A DNA stretch of 64,000 nucleotides from Chlamydomonas sphaeroides (lineage: Eukaryota; Chlorophyta; Chlorophyceae; Chlamydomonadales; Chlamydomonadaceae): positions 619-64,618 of the forward strand of contig BDDC01000258.1 in NCBI GenBank assembly GCA_001662425.1, read 5' to 3'. The notes below the pieces were generated by a model. That model was not told the origin of the DNA and searched no databases. It saw nothing but the letters and a program-made list of their open reading frames with translations. The number at the start of each line of letters is the position of its first letter. The stretch's first letter is position 1. Shown here piece by piece: positions 30,633-42,827 of the stretch. A program made the position numbers and the translations under genes.

Positions 30633-33600
30633 ATGGGCTGCGCTCCCAGCACCTACCCGCCCGGCGACCAGCTGCCGATTAAGCCCACGACCAGGACGGC
30701 GTTTGCGCAAAATGCCACTGCCGACCGCGGTACCGCGGCGCTTCACGCCGGGGCCGCAATCCAAGCCGCAGGCACGCCCGATGGCTACAAACCCCATGAC
30801 ATCGTCCTGTGCTACGCGCTCAGCGGTGCGTCGCTCCCTCTCTTTACGTGCCTCATCCACGCCCCCACACGGATGCCGTAGTGGAAGGCAGCAGCATCAC
30901 GCGCCTGCGCGCCCCCGGTCCGAATGCATATGCCTTGTCCCGCAGGCACGCTGTTTGGACTTGAGGTGACTGCTCGCTACGAGAAGCTGTCGTCGGGCAA
31001 CCTCGACATTTGGAGCCCCAGCCAGTCGTTGTCTGTGCCGGGGACGCCGTCGGGCGGCCAGAAGTGCGTCGGACCGGGCCACGGCCTCGGGCTCCATTGC
31101 GGGCCTCGGCACGAACCCAACATGCCCTGCCCCTCACCCCTGCCGGGACCGCGCATTGCCGAGGGGCGGCAGCTACGACAGCGAGGGGCATGCCCAGCGC
31201 CTGTCACTCGCACCTCGCCTAGCTGCGCACTTGTTGCAACTGCGCACCCTCGCACCTCGGCGGCCGCAGGTCAATGTCTTTCGGCTACCGCAACGGCTGG
31301 CGGGCCGGCGGCCGCACCGAGCCAGAGATAAAGCCGCTGCCGTCGGCGCACGGTACCGCAGCGCCGCCGGGCCAGCAGCTGTCGTGCGAGGTCCGCTGCT
31401 GCCGCCGCGGCGTCGTGGTGCTCCTGACGGCGGGTGCGCATTGCTGGGTTGGTATGGCCCTGTAAGCTGCGGCAGCCTGGGTGCGGGCGGCAGGCGGACG
31501 GGCGCGGACACAGCTGCGGTTGGCAAGCGACAGCAGGGCTGGGGCTGGGGGCGGCGACCTGCTGCAGGCTTGGGGCTGGGGGTGGATGGCCCCGGGGTGC
31601 ATGGGCGTTGGCCACCCATCGCACAACGCGTTCCGCGTCTTGGAGGCGCCTTGGCCTTGGCCTATTCGAGAGCCTCTACTGCTTCGCGGCTTGCCGTAGC
31701 ATGCAGCACTGCTGTGCCTGCCCTTTGGTCTTAATCCCATCGTGGCCTGTGCACCTCCCCGCCGCTCCGCGCCCCGCCGCCAGGCGCCACCTGGGACGAC
31801 GGCGTGCTGGCCTGCCTGCGGCTTGTGGCGGCCCACCGCCGGCCGCTGGTGCTGGTGCACTGCTGCCAGAGCTGCCCGCTGCCCTCGCTGGAGGAGTGGC
31901 CGCCCGACATCCGGCCCTTGGTGGCCGCATGCGGCCGGCCCGTGCCGTACCTCGCACAGCACGGCGCCGAGGCACTGCAGGCGCTACAGACACGAATGCT
32001 GGAGGCCGGTGCGGCGGCGACGTCAGCGATGGCGGCCGCGACGGCAGCAGCCGCCGCCGCCATGGCGCAGCAACCGCAGACGCAGACGCAACAGCAGCAA
32101 CAGCAGCTGCAGCAGCAGCAGCAGGCGGCCGCGGCCGCGGCCGCCGCCGCGGCTGAGGCGGCGGCGGCGCTGGCGGCGGCGCGCAGGGCTGCGCCTGCCT
32201 GCCTGTCGCTGACTGAGGTCCAGTCCTCTGACAGCGCCGTCTGTAGGCGGGCGGCAGGGTTTGTGCAGTCGTGGGCAGCGGGCACTGGCGCAGGCGACAG
32301 CGCGACGCCTGTGGAGGCGCTGTCGGCGTCCCGACCGGTGTCTGCTCTGGGCCACGGCGGCGCGGGCAGCTTGGTGGGCCCCACTGGTGCCATCGCCGTC
32401 GTGTCCGCACGGCCGGCTTCCAGAGGCTTGGCCAGCGCCCCGGACGGCTCGGATCCGGACCTGCCAAAGGGGTCGGGTGATGGCGCCCTGGCGACGGCGC
32501 CGCAACCGACCGTGCGTTGCGTGCTGCGCTTCCGCCACGACTCCTGGCTGGCGCCCGTCGCCTTCCTGGCTTCGCAGCTCGAGGCCGAGATGGGGCCCGG
32601 AAGCGTGAGCGTGCGCCACTGCCCAGACCCCGGCGGCGCCGCTGCGTCGTCGTCGGGCGCCTCCCGCTCCTCCACCGCCTCGTCTGCACCGTCCGCGGGC
32701 GCCGGCTCACGCCACGCAGGCGCCGTCGGCCGGCCCGCGTCGCTTTCGGCTCCGCCGCCGCCGCTGCCGCCAGCGTCGGCGCGCAGCTCGCGGGGCAGCA
32801 GCGCCGCCACGGCGGCGGCTGTTGTAGCGGCGGCGGCGGCCGCCGCCGCCGCCAGCAGCCTGTCGGATGATGAGCTGGTGACCAGCTTCACAACCCCGGG
32901 CAAGCGGGGCTCAACGGCGGGGCTCCCCGCCGACACCGACGCCGACGCAACAGGCACCTGCGCGGAGCCCCGGGCGGGCACGCCGGCCTTGGTCGTAGAG
33001 GACTGCGGCGAGGCCTCGCCCAGCCGTCCAGCCACCGCCATGCTGCCGGCGCTGGTGCCCGGCCCCAGGCCGCCGTCGCCGCTGCAACCGCCGCTGCCGC
33101 AGCCGGTGTCGCGAAGGAGCATCGGCATCTACACGCCGGCCGAGGCGCAGGTGGCGTTGCTTTCGGCCGGCGACGTGTCGCTGCAGCCTCGGCAGCTGAC
33201 GGCGCTGACCAGCCGGCCGGCCTCGGCGGACGTGCTGCCTGTGTCGCCGGTTGGCCTGGACATGACGAGCCCGGCGACCATGCCGGCGCCTGGCCACCGG
33301 CCCAGCAGCAGCTCCTGTCGCAGCCCCTTTGGCAGCAGCCCAGCCAACACCTCCTCGTCCAACAACAGGTTGGCCCCTGGGATGGGGGACGAGGCATCCG
33401 GGCGTGGGCGTGTTCCATGCTGTGTTTTGCAACGGGGGTGTGCAGTAGGGCTGGTGCCGTGATGCCACGGCGAAGGCCGCACGGCTAGGCCTGGCTGTTG
33501 TTCCGCCAGAGCGTGTGGCCGTGCCTAGTCTTATCCCTTGCCACATCTCCTGCCTGACTTTCATCACCGCTGAGTGCGGCTCAGAACTGTTGCCCCGTTC

Positions 33601-34505
33601 TCTGGCCTCAGGCGCGGCTCGATTGGGAACTGGGCTTTCGCCGAGCCCTCAGCAGCACCCGCAGTACTGACAGCAGGCAGCAACGCGCTCGTGCCCACCA
33701 AGCCGCCCCGCGCGCACCCGTGGGATCTACCGGGCGGCGGCGCATCGCCGCCGCCCGCGGCGCCCTCGCTGCCGGCCCTGCCGCGTGTGTCGACCTCCGG
33801 CAAGGCCCGTGGCGCCTCGTCGGCCGGCGCGGCCGTAGCCCCAAGCAGCGCCGAGCCCGGCCCCAACGGCGCCGCCTCCTGCCTGCTGGTGCTCTTCCTT
33901 GGCCCCGGCGTCGCGGCCTCCCACACCTGCCTGATCGAGGCCGACCGCTGGCTGTCCTCGGGAACGCCGGTGCTGCTAGTCGCGGACGCGCAGGCGTGCA
34001 CGCAGCTGCCCAGCTCGCCGCCGCCGGGCGTGGGGCCCGAGGCGTGGCAGGTGGGTCGGCGTTTGAGCGCGCGTGCCTTCGCCTCAGCGCCTTCGGGGTT
34101 CAGAGAGCTCAAGCAGAGCCAGTGCCGCCAGGGTCCGTCGAGGGGGGCAGGCGGCCCGGGGGCAGCCTCACCGCCGTGGTGGCTGTCGGTGCCACAACGC
34201 GGCTGGCTACGCACCGCGCCGCTGGCCGCCCTGAACATCGCCACCACTGCCGGCTGCGCTGACCTGCACCCCCGCCTGCGCCGCTGCTGCCGGCCCAGGC
34301 GCTCAAGGGCGCGTGGCGCAACCGCTACCTGTACATAGCGGACTACCATAGCGCATTCTGCAGCCTCATCGAGCAGGAGGTGGCTGCGGCGGGCAGCGCC
34401 GGGCAGCAGAGGCAGCGGGGCGGCGGCGGGGTGTCGCCGCCGGGCGTCAGCCAACGTACGACATCCGAGGGTGCGCCGTCGCCGCGGCTGTCCAGCCTTC
34501 AGTAA
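30633..34505 (+). CDS. Unrecognised MGCxxS-start protein with two TIR-like alpha/beta modules
   Basis: Function unknown. Proposed exons: 30633-30825, 30946-31063, 31164-31202, 31270-31451, 31784-33368, 33612-34050 and 34299-34505, giving about 920 aa. Exons 3 and 4 are the least certain. The start MGCAPS fits N-myristoylation with adjacent palmitoylation, so membrane anchoring is likely. Module one begins HDIVLCYALS, continues LDIWSPSQSL, then RGVVVLLTAGAHCW and RRPLVLVHC. This order of strands and helices recalls a TIR domain. Module two, near the C-terminus, repeats the plan: CVLRFRHDSWLAP, CLLVLFLGPGVAASHTCLIEADRW and TPVLLVADAQ. Between them lie Ala/Gln and Ser/Pro-rich stretches. The TIR comparison is by pattern only and no catalytic Glu has been placed. 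Confidence 0.6.
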
Positions 34506-36031
34506 GCCCCTTTACTGTGGAAACAGCGTGGAAGCCCTTGACGACGGCAATGGCGCCATGCGCGTAGGACATCATACCATAGCGTCAGATCCGGACACCC
34601 GTGCTGAGCCCTACCCGGAGAACACCCGGAGGCCCGGAAGCGAAGGGAGTCGGGCTGACACTACTGACTGCAACGCACGTCGCACACTAACACACGCATG
34701 CACGTATTCGATCAGTTGGCATAGCAGTTGCATAAGCGCGTGTGCACGTCGCAAGGGTGCCGTCGCGGGGATTCTGTGGGTGGGCCTTGCATTGAGGCCC
34801 GATGGCTTGGGGGCAGCGATGGCTTTGGGAGTGGGTGGCCAGCGGCGGCTTCGTTAATGATAAACTAGAACGAAGTCAAAGAGGGAGCGTCGTTGAGCGT
34901 CGGAATCGTGAGGCGGCGCTTGCCCGGCACGCGGATCAAGCAGCAGAACGCGGCGCATTCGCCCTGCACCCTGTAACACGTCCTCGAATGCGCCCACAGC
35001 TTTACCCCGCGCATGTCCACCCCTGCCGTGGTCTTCGCCCCCTTTTCGTCCATTCCGTGTCCCTCAGCCCCTGCCTGCCCCAACCGCTCAACCAACGCTC
35101 TCCTAGCCAAGCGCAGCCGCGCCAGCAACAACGCGGCGGTGCGATGCCACCGCGCACAAAGTGCGTCGCGCGGCCGCGGGTCTCTCAGTCACACTCCGAA
35201 CCGCGTTCACACACGAGCAACGCGCATGCCGGGGCCGCCTGCTCCGGGAGGCCTCGCTTCGCTGGGCCGCGGCACGACCCCAGCACACGACACCGCTCGC
35301 ATCGCTCGACCTACCGCATCACACGCAACAAGCACACTGCACGCCACGCCAACTGCACGCAGCACAAAGATAGCGTGTACATGCACCTCTCGCAACGCTC
35401 GGCACGCATCGCCCGCTGCAGCCTCGGGCTGTGCGACTGGCGAATGTGTGATGCGATGCAACTGTGCGCAGCGCCTGAACGGCTCCGCCCCAAGCGCCAC
35501 CCCGCGGGCCAGCGGAGCTACAACTGTGCTCCGGATTCCTACCCCTGCAGCCCCATCTGCAGCTTCCCAGCTCACGCCCACCCCGGCCCCATCATCCCCT
35601 GTCAGTGCGAACCCTCGGTGGGCCCGCCAGGCCAAGGCGCCTCCAGGCCAAGGCCAGCTCCCCACGATCAAGCCACGCCGCCGCGCCGCCGCATGCTCGC
35701 AGCACCCGTGCGCCGGCATGCGCTGCCGCCCCCGCCCTCCTCCGTGTGCAGCCGCAGGGCCAGTGAAGGTTCGCCCGTGACGGCCCGCACCTTCGTGAGC
35801 ACCGGCTGCTTCACGGTCCGCCACCAGATGCCCCGCGGCCTTGCCCCTGCTGGCAAGCAACCGCCTGCAGCCCGCCGGGCCTGTTCGGCCGCGTGCATGC
35901 CGCGCCTGCCGCCAGACGGCCCTATTGCCCTCAAGTGCGGCCTGCAACAGCCTGCTCCTGCCGGCAAGCCACCACCTGGTGCCCATCGCCTGCCGGTCCC
36001 CCACCGGCCGCCACCGCCGCCGCGCGGCCGC
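34506..36031. other. Convergent intergenic region
   Basis: About 1.5 kb between the stops of the MGCxxS gene and ferrochelatase. A TGTAA at 34972-34976 could end the former transcript. Long frames on both strands here lack any recognisable motif and look like composition effects. Confidence 0.45.
34972..34976 (+). promoter_or_regulatory. Candidate poly(A) signal TGTAA of the MGCxxS protein gene
   Basis: Algal-type pentamer, about 470 bases after the stop. Confidence 0.4.
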
Positions 36032-39000
36032 CTACTCGGCGTAGATGAGGTTCTTGAGGATGGACTGTCCGCTGGTGGCCTCCAGCGCCAGGATGATGAT
36101 GATAGCCAGCATAGCAATGCGCCCGTTCCAGGTCTCCGCGCTCTTGGTCCAGCCCCACTCCCACATCACCACCGGCGACGGCAGGATGCGGCGCTCGCGG
36201 TCGTACGCCTGCAGCAGCATCTCCAGGTCGCCTGCGTGGGCGCAGGACACGTACGCGGGGCAGCGGACCGGTGAGACTGGCTGCACCTGTACTGGCAATT
36301 CGGCTAGCGTATGCGTGATGGGCGGCCTCACGCTTGAGGGTGTAGCCGTGCACAAGAGGCACTCTGCCCCCGGCCCGCTTCCCGGTCTCTCCTTCCCTGC
36401 ACGCGCCCCCTTCCGCCCTCGCGCCCCACGCACCCAGAGGCACCAGGGAGTCCGTGGGCCCAGCCAGACAGCCCACATAGGGCAGCGCCTCCATCACCGC
36501 GTCCGCCAGGTCGTCGATGAAGGCGGTGTTGGTGTTGAGCGCCGGCACGCGGCCCCAGCTGCGGATGCCGCTCTCCAGCTGCAGGCGGGGCGAGGAGAGG
36601 AGGGGCAGCCAACGGGCAGGGCAGGAGCTCGGAGGGGTCGCGTGACAAGGTGACGGGCGCAGGGCCCTGCCCCAGTCCAAGCGCGCGGCCCTACCCTGCC
36701 CCGCTTCGCACCGCCCTGGCACCACCGACGCGCCGTCCCTTCCTCGCTTTGTCAACCCCGCCCCCGCCATGTCCACCCCGCCCAGCCCGTCCTATCCTGT
36801 TCCCTTCGGCCTCAACCCTTCCCCCGACCCGCCCTGCAGCCCCCACCTACCGCCAGCTCGCGATACTCCATATCGATCTCCTCCAGCGTCTCAATGTGCT
36901 CCGAAACAAACGAGATGGGCACCGCCAGCATCGACTTGACGCCGCGGGCGCCCAGCTCCCTGCATGGCAGCAAGCGAGGCAGCACGATTGTGGCATAGTT
37001 CGCAAGGGCCCGGGCGTGGTTCGCAAGGGCAAAGACCCAGGGCCACACGTCTCTGCAGCCAGCATAACGCATGCGTCCTTGCAATTGCCTTGCCCTGCCC
37101 CGCTCCAGCGGCTCAGGCACCTCGCCGAGCCACCTAAGTACACTGTTTCCCGTCGCAGTCCTTCGCCTCGCCCAGCGCCCAGCGCCCAGCGCCCCACCGC
37201 ACCTGATGGAGTCGTCCGTGTAGGGCTTGAGCCACTCGGCGGGCCCCACACGGCTCTGGTAGGCCAGCGTATGCGTGTTAGTGAAGCCACGGGAGCGGAC
37301 CTGCAGGACCGCCAGCGAGCGGGGGGAGGGGATGCTCAGCCACAGAGCAGCGGCCCCGAAACGGCACGCGCGAGGGCATGGCAGCGAGGGAAAGCAGGAG
37401 CCTCGCCAGCTGGAGCTGCTCAGTAGGCGGCCGTTGCCGCCTGACCCAGCCCGGCCTGAACGACGCTGTAACGAGCGCGTGTGTTAAGCGTGCACCACAG
37501 CGCCTGTTGGCCACTGTCATTCCCCGTTCCGCTTTGGCATCGGCGTCCTTGGCTTCACGACCATCCCGTCAGTGCAATGCACGTAACACGGCCGCAGTGC
37601 TCGGGAGCTGGTACTCAGGGGCAGCGGGCTGGGCGCGCGTCCTTGCGTGCGAAGACTTGCTCCATGCTTTCTCCTGTCGCCGCCCCGCATCATGCACTGC
37701 CCTCTTGCACCGCCCGCCCTGCTCTCGCACCTGCTCCCCGCCCTTGCGTCCTCCCCACCCTGCCCGTACCCTCCCTGCCATTCGCTCCCCCGCCCACCTC
37801 CTCCATAATGAGCCGCACGCACTCCTCCATCTCCTCCTTGTACGGGTCGCCCGCCTCCTCCACGTAGCTCTTGGGCACGCCGTGCGCCGAGAAGAAAATC
37901 TCCACGCTGCACTGGTCGCGGAACCGCTTCAACTCCTGCGGTGCGCGGGCGAGGGTGGGCACAGGAAGAAGCTGAAGCGGGCTGACCAACGGGCCCTGGA
38001 AACCCCCCATCGCGTCGCCGCAGCGTTGCGCATGACGGGCGAAAAGCGAACGACTAAAGTGCGCAATGCAAGCGGCAAGCGGCGCGGAAGCAGCCCGGCG
38101 GCGGCGGTGCAAGGGCCGGCCACCCCGCGCCGGGCTGGCCCGACGGCATCGTGCCCCCAGGGCCTAGGTGCCCGTGTGACGTCTTTTCTCTCCGCCGGAG
38201 CGCAATTCGCTGCCCACCTCAACGATGAGGTCTGCCATGGCGCAGACGTAGCCGCGGCGCTGGTACCAGGAAGGGATGACGGTGTGGCGCAGCTTCTTAA
38301 GCGCTGCGTCGCTCTTGAAAAGCCCCTCCAGCAGGCGCAGGCTGGAGCCGCTGGTGCTGATGGAGAACTGCGGGTACAGCGGCAGGATGACCAGCCGCGT
38401 GACGCCGTCGCGCTTGATGAGCTCCAGCGCCTCCTCCGTGTAGGGGTGCCAGTAGCGCATGCCGACATACACGTTGGCCGCCTGGCCCTTGCCTTTGAGC
38501 GACGCGGCCAGCGCCTCAGCCTGCTCGTCGGTAATGCGGCGTAGCGGGCTGCCGCCGCCAATGGCCTTGTAGCCCTCCGCGCTCTTGGGCGCGCGCAGCG
38601 AGGAGATGATCGTCGCCAGCAGCGGCTGCAGGAACTGAGCCCCTTGCGGCAAGCGAATAATGTCCGGGTCCGCGAACAGGTTGTAGAGGAAAGGCTTGAC
38701 GTCGTCGAGCGACTCCGGCCCGCCCAGGTTTAGCAGCAAGACGCCGACCTTGTCCACCGCGGGCCCTGCAGCCGCTGCAGCTGCCCCCTTGCCCTTTAGA
38801 TCGCTTGGTTCATCAAAGCAAACCACATCGGGCGTGGCGGCTGCCGGTCGCTGGGGCGCAGAGCGACCACGTCGTCCGTTGGAGAACACCACGCGTCCGC
38901 ACGGCGCTCGCCTGCGACGAAGCACGCTCTGCGTCAGCCGTCGCCCCCCTGCATCAGTAGCCACAGTATCCCTTTACGCACCTGTGCCGCTGGAGGACGG

Positions 39001-39033
39001 GGGCGAACCGCCCCGAGCACCCTGGCCGCTCAT
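36032..39033 (-). CDS. Ferrochelatase with C-terminal LHC-like segment, plastid
   Basis: Inserts ferrous iron into protoporphyrin IX, the last step of heme synthesis. Exons after the start region: 38948-38218, 37935-37798, 37300-37203, 36959-36851, 36578-36434 and 36231-36032. Family motifs: [23 protein letters not shown], the active-site [25 protein letters not shown] and [17 protein letters not shown]. The last exon encodes a membrane segment with the chlorophyll-binding-like [10 protein letters not shown] motif, typical of photosynthetic ferrochelatases. An Arg-rich transit-like region precedes the enzyme. The start is unresolved. An ATG at 39033 is in frame, but a TAA intervenes unless a 33-base GT-AG segment (38981-38949) is removed, giving 490 aa. 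Otherwise the first exon lies further upstream or there is a sequence error. Confidence 0.93.
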
Positions 39034-40174
39034 CCGCGACTAGTGGTGCAGGCGCCGTCCGCTGCATAATGCCGAACGACGCCATATGCTATCTGCTGAG
39101 GTCTAGATGGTCCTATAAAGCCAAATTGACCCGCGCGTGCGGTGTAGACGCGTTGCTCACGCTCCCATCCGCGTGAAGCAAAGGTTCAGCTACGAGCCTG
39201 GCAAAGCAATTGAAGGTGTGTCAAGTCGATGTGATGTATGCGAGGTGGCGAACGTGGTTTGGTGTGCCTACTGCCATTTGCCATGGGTCGGGGCCGACCG
39301 AACGGCATGCCTAACAAACAAACCCAAACACGACGCTGCGTGACATGCTCCAAATCCATTCTAACTATGTAGCGCAGTCATTAGCGACAATTGCGCTGCA
39401 CACACGCGCAACCCGTGCTTACCCCCGGCGGCTGTTCCCCAGGCAGTCCCGTGGGCCTCTCCGGCCGTCGTTCTGGGTTTTTGTAGGCCCTGATCTGTTG
39501 TCAGGAGCCACCCGCCACCCCGTCCCTCATGCTACCCGGCCTGGCATGAGCAAAGAAGAGCAGAAGTGCCGAAGTGCTGTGTACGCGCCTGTACGCGGTC
39601 CCAGCCGTGGGCGGTGTGCTGCTTAGACATGCGCCTGGCGCCCTGCTCTTACCCTGCCTCGTGCACGTCATTGCTTTAGCCCTGCAATATGACGGGCTAT
39701 ACTGCAGCACCCAAAGCTTGCATTGGGTATGTCACACCAGCACGGTGCGAAAGCACGCGCAGTAGTTGTCATCCGACAGCCGCCGCCACGCTCACGGCGA
39801 CCGCCCAACAGCCAAACCGACGTTGCCGTCCCCACATAGCATGGCTTGCGAGCTCAACCGCAATACGCAGCCACCGCATCGCAAGTCCCTCAGCCACCAA
39901 GCCCAATCGCGGCAGGCCATTCGACTCACGTCCAAGCGTCCGCCCACCAAGCCCCACCGCCAGCCGCGGCCGTTGGCAACACCCCTCACCCAGCTACCCG
40001 CTAGCTCCCCAGCGCGCGGGCTGGCCCCGCCGCGTGCCGCACCGCCACATGCTTATTACCGGTAAGGCGTTCGCCCGCCTCATGCGTCCGCAACCACGGC
40101 GCCCCCGTGCGCCCGCTCGCACGGCCTGCCCAGTGCGGCGCCCGCTACCCGCCCATCCCCAGCCCGGCTGCTGC
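39034..40174. other. Intergenic region upstream of ferrochelatase
   Basis: About 1.1 kb holding the ferrochelatase promoter and the SUFC 3' UTR. AT content rises near 39060-39400. No gene is supported. A missing first exon of ferrochelatase could be here. Confidence 0.4.
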
Positions 40175-42176
40175 TCACGAGTCCTGCGACAGCGTGGCGT
40201 AGCCTCCCGCCTCCAGCTGGTCCACAAGGCTCATGTCGCCCGTCTTGACGATCTCGCCCGACTGCACAGGGGGAATGGGGGAGAGTTAGGCAGCAGGATG
40301 GTGTGCCCCGCGAGTCGTGAAGGGGATGGGGGAGCAAGAGGCGGCGTTGGGTGGGGCATGCGCCGGCGCTGGCTGCACTGCCGCCCCACAGATGCGCTTA
40401 CGAGGCGTGTCCTCGCACCCGTGGGTGCCTTGGGCCGCCTGGCCATACGGACGACGACGACTACGCACAGCAACCCGTGCCCCAGCCCGCGAAGGCCACC
40501 CCACACAACTGCTGCGCTGCTCACTGTAAACCGGTCTCGTACAGCGGCGGACGCAGCTTCACCTCAGGCGCCTGGTGCGCAGCGCTGTGCCTCGGCGGCA
40601 ACGCAGCCCCCAAACCATCCGCAGACCCTAAAGCCTTGCCGCGGCCTCGTCGCTGCCTCGCCCCCGTCCCGTCATGCCTGCCCCTGCCCGCCCAGCAAGC
40701 CGCCCAGCCCGCCGCTCACCTGCATGATGTGCACGAAGTCCGGCCGGATGTAGTCGAGCAGGCGCTGCGAGGCAGAGAACCGGGCGCGGGAGCACGAGCA
40801 CACACAATCAGGGACCCGCGCCCAGCAAGCAGCATTCTCCGCAGGGTGGTGCCCCGTGCGCCGTGCCCCGAGCTCCATGATCACCGCATGTCCACACACC
40901 CCTCGAGGCCGCTGCTGCTGCTGCTGCAGCAATCACTGCTGTTACGGTTGCCTCGTGCGCCATGTGGCCCCACCTTGTAGTGGGTCACCATGAGCACGCC
41001 CGTCTCCTGGGTCTTGAGCGTGTTGACGGCCTTGGCCACGTCGCGCAGCGCGTCAATGTCCAGGCCCGAGTCGATCTCGTCCAGGATGGCCATGTCGGCC
41101 TTTGAGGAGGGGCGCACCGAGGGGATCACCCACTAGTTCGCGATCTCCGAGCGCCAGATCGGCAGGCGGATGGCAGGGCGCGGCACGGGGTCCATGCTAA
41201 GCATCTCGAGATGCAGCAGCAGTGAGCGGGCAGCGGCCGGCACGGCTTGGCATCGGGCCGGCGAGGGCAGGTGGATGAACGATGTGGGTCGGGACGGACG
41301 GGCGGTGTGGAGGGCAAGCTAGCTGGTGGATGCGGGATGCGTGGGCTGTGGGCATGGCGGGGCAGGGGAGGAGACTGTGGGGCTGCGTCCTTGCCGCGGG
41401 CATGGCGGCGGCGGTAGGGCCGCACCTCGAGCACGGCCAGCTGCAGGATTTCGTTGCGCTTCTTCTCGCCTCCCGAGAAGCCCTCGTTGACGTTGCGGTT
41501 GAGGAAGGTGGGATCCATGTTGAGCATCTCGAGCTGCACGGGCAGCATTGGATGGAAAGGGGTGTTGGACTCGGTGCGGTGGCGGTTGTAGGTCGTGCCG
41601 GGCGGCGCGTGCGGGTTTGACAAGGTTTGCGGGCACTCCCGCAGCCCCCACGGCGCCCCGGGGCCCCCAATTGGCCAGACAACCGCCCACCTTGGGCATG
41701 ATGTACGCGTAGAACTCGAGGGGGTCGAGCTCAGCTTGCCCTAGGGACTTGCGGCGCGCGTTGCATGCCATCCGAAGGAAGTCGACGTTGCTCACGCCCG
41801 GCACCTCGATCGGGGTCTGGAAGCTGAGGAACAACCCCGCGTGGGAGCGCTCCTCGGGCTCCAGGTCAAACAGGTTCTTGCCTTTGAAGACGGCGGTTCC
41901 ACTGGTGACCTCGTAATCGGGATGGCCGACGAGCACCTTGCTGAGCGTGCTCTTGCCAGACCCGTTCTTGCCCATGATCGCATGCACCTCGCCATTGCGG
42001 ATGGTCAGGTTCACGCCCTTGAGGATGGGAGCACCATTCTCCCCAGAGATTTTGGCGCAGAGGTCCTTAACCTCCAGCATAACCTCGCCAGTTGCCGCAG
42101 CGCAGCGAACAGGCACCGCCGAGCGGCGGCTCCTGAAGGTGCCCGCGCGGGGCACGGAGGTCTTCTGCAGAAGCAT
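40175..42176 (-). CDS. SUFC: SUFC, plastid Fe-S cluster assembly ATPase
   Basis: ABC-type ATPase of the SUFBCD scaffold that builds Fe-S clusters in plastids. Five exons: 42176-41691, 41533-41426, 41099-40974, 40764-40720 and 40261-40175, giving 283 aa. A transit peptide of about 25 residues precedes the ABC domain. Walker A is GKNGSGKST, the signature is FSGGEKKRNE, Walker B with catalytic Glu is MAILDEIDSGLD, and the switch His lies in MVTHYK. The C-terminal motif SGEIVKTGD is also standard. Length agrees with cyanobacterial SufC plus a transit peptide. Intron 2 contains a degenerate copy of the start of exon 2 at 41187-41215. With PGRL1 and ferrochelatase nearby it is one of several plastid iron-related genes, though linkage may be chance. 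Confidence 0.97.
41187..41215. repeat. Degenerate copy of the 5' end of SUFC exon 2
   Basis: Aligned with the start of exon 2 (41509-41537), about 24 of 28 bases match. The copy reads LEMLSMDP, where the exon reads LEMLNMDP. It lies in intron 2, downstream of the exon it copies. Confidence 0.75.
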
Positions 42177-42827
42177 CGTGCCGGGTGGCCGCTGATGGGC
42201 TGCTATGCGTCGCGTAGATGCGTGGTGCAGTAGCAGTGGGCCAATTGGGTAGCTGTGCAGGCAACAAGCGTCGCGTCGGAGACTTGCAGCAGTCGGACGA
42301 CTGTCGCGACGCGGTCTTGACGCTCGGCGGCCCAATTCTTCGCAGAAATGGTGCGCATACAGTAGCATCAGCACTCGCAAAGCGGGCACTTGGACTGGCG
42401 ACGACACGGCCCGTGTCTTGACCCAGGGGTCGGCCAGCCGCCACCTGGCACGGAATGTGCAGCGAAGGCTGCCTGCTCTCCGCCCGGCACGCGGGCATCG
42501 CGAGAGGTCGTACATTCGAGATCCAATTCATCAGCTCCAATCCTTCAACGATATCAATGGCAGCGCAGAGAGGCGCAGAGCGAACCATAGGTCTACTCAA
42601 GGTCACCCAACAACCCTCCGCACCTGACACACATCGCGCACAGGGCCGGCGCCAGCCGCGGCTGCCTCATCCCCGCATCACCGCAGCTCCCAGCCCTTGT
42701 CGTCTTACGTGCCCTTGCCCGCTCCCCAACCCCTGTCAACCTGCATCCCCCTGCACCAGCCCCTGCCACAACCCCGTGCTGTCTGCAACCAGCAACCGGG
42801 CCGCAACACCGAGTACCCTGCTGCCCG
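42177..42827. other. Intergenic region between SUFC and the J-protein gene
   Basis: 651 bp, presumed SUFC promoter and J-protein 3' UTR. No gene seen. Confidence 0.45.

Noticed and set aside
34802..36274. 490-codon plus-strand frame
   Set aside because: Low-complexity Pro/Arg/His-rich translation of GC-rich intergenic DNA, overlapping the last ferrochelatase exon antisense.
37378..38544. 388-codon plus-strand frame
   Set aside because: It runs antisense to conserved ferrochelatase exons and has no recognisable motif.
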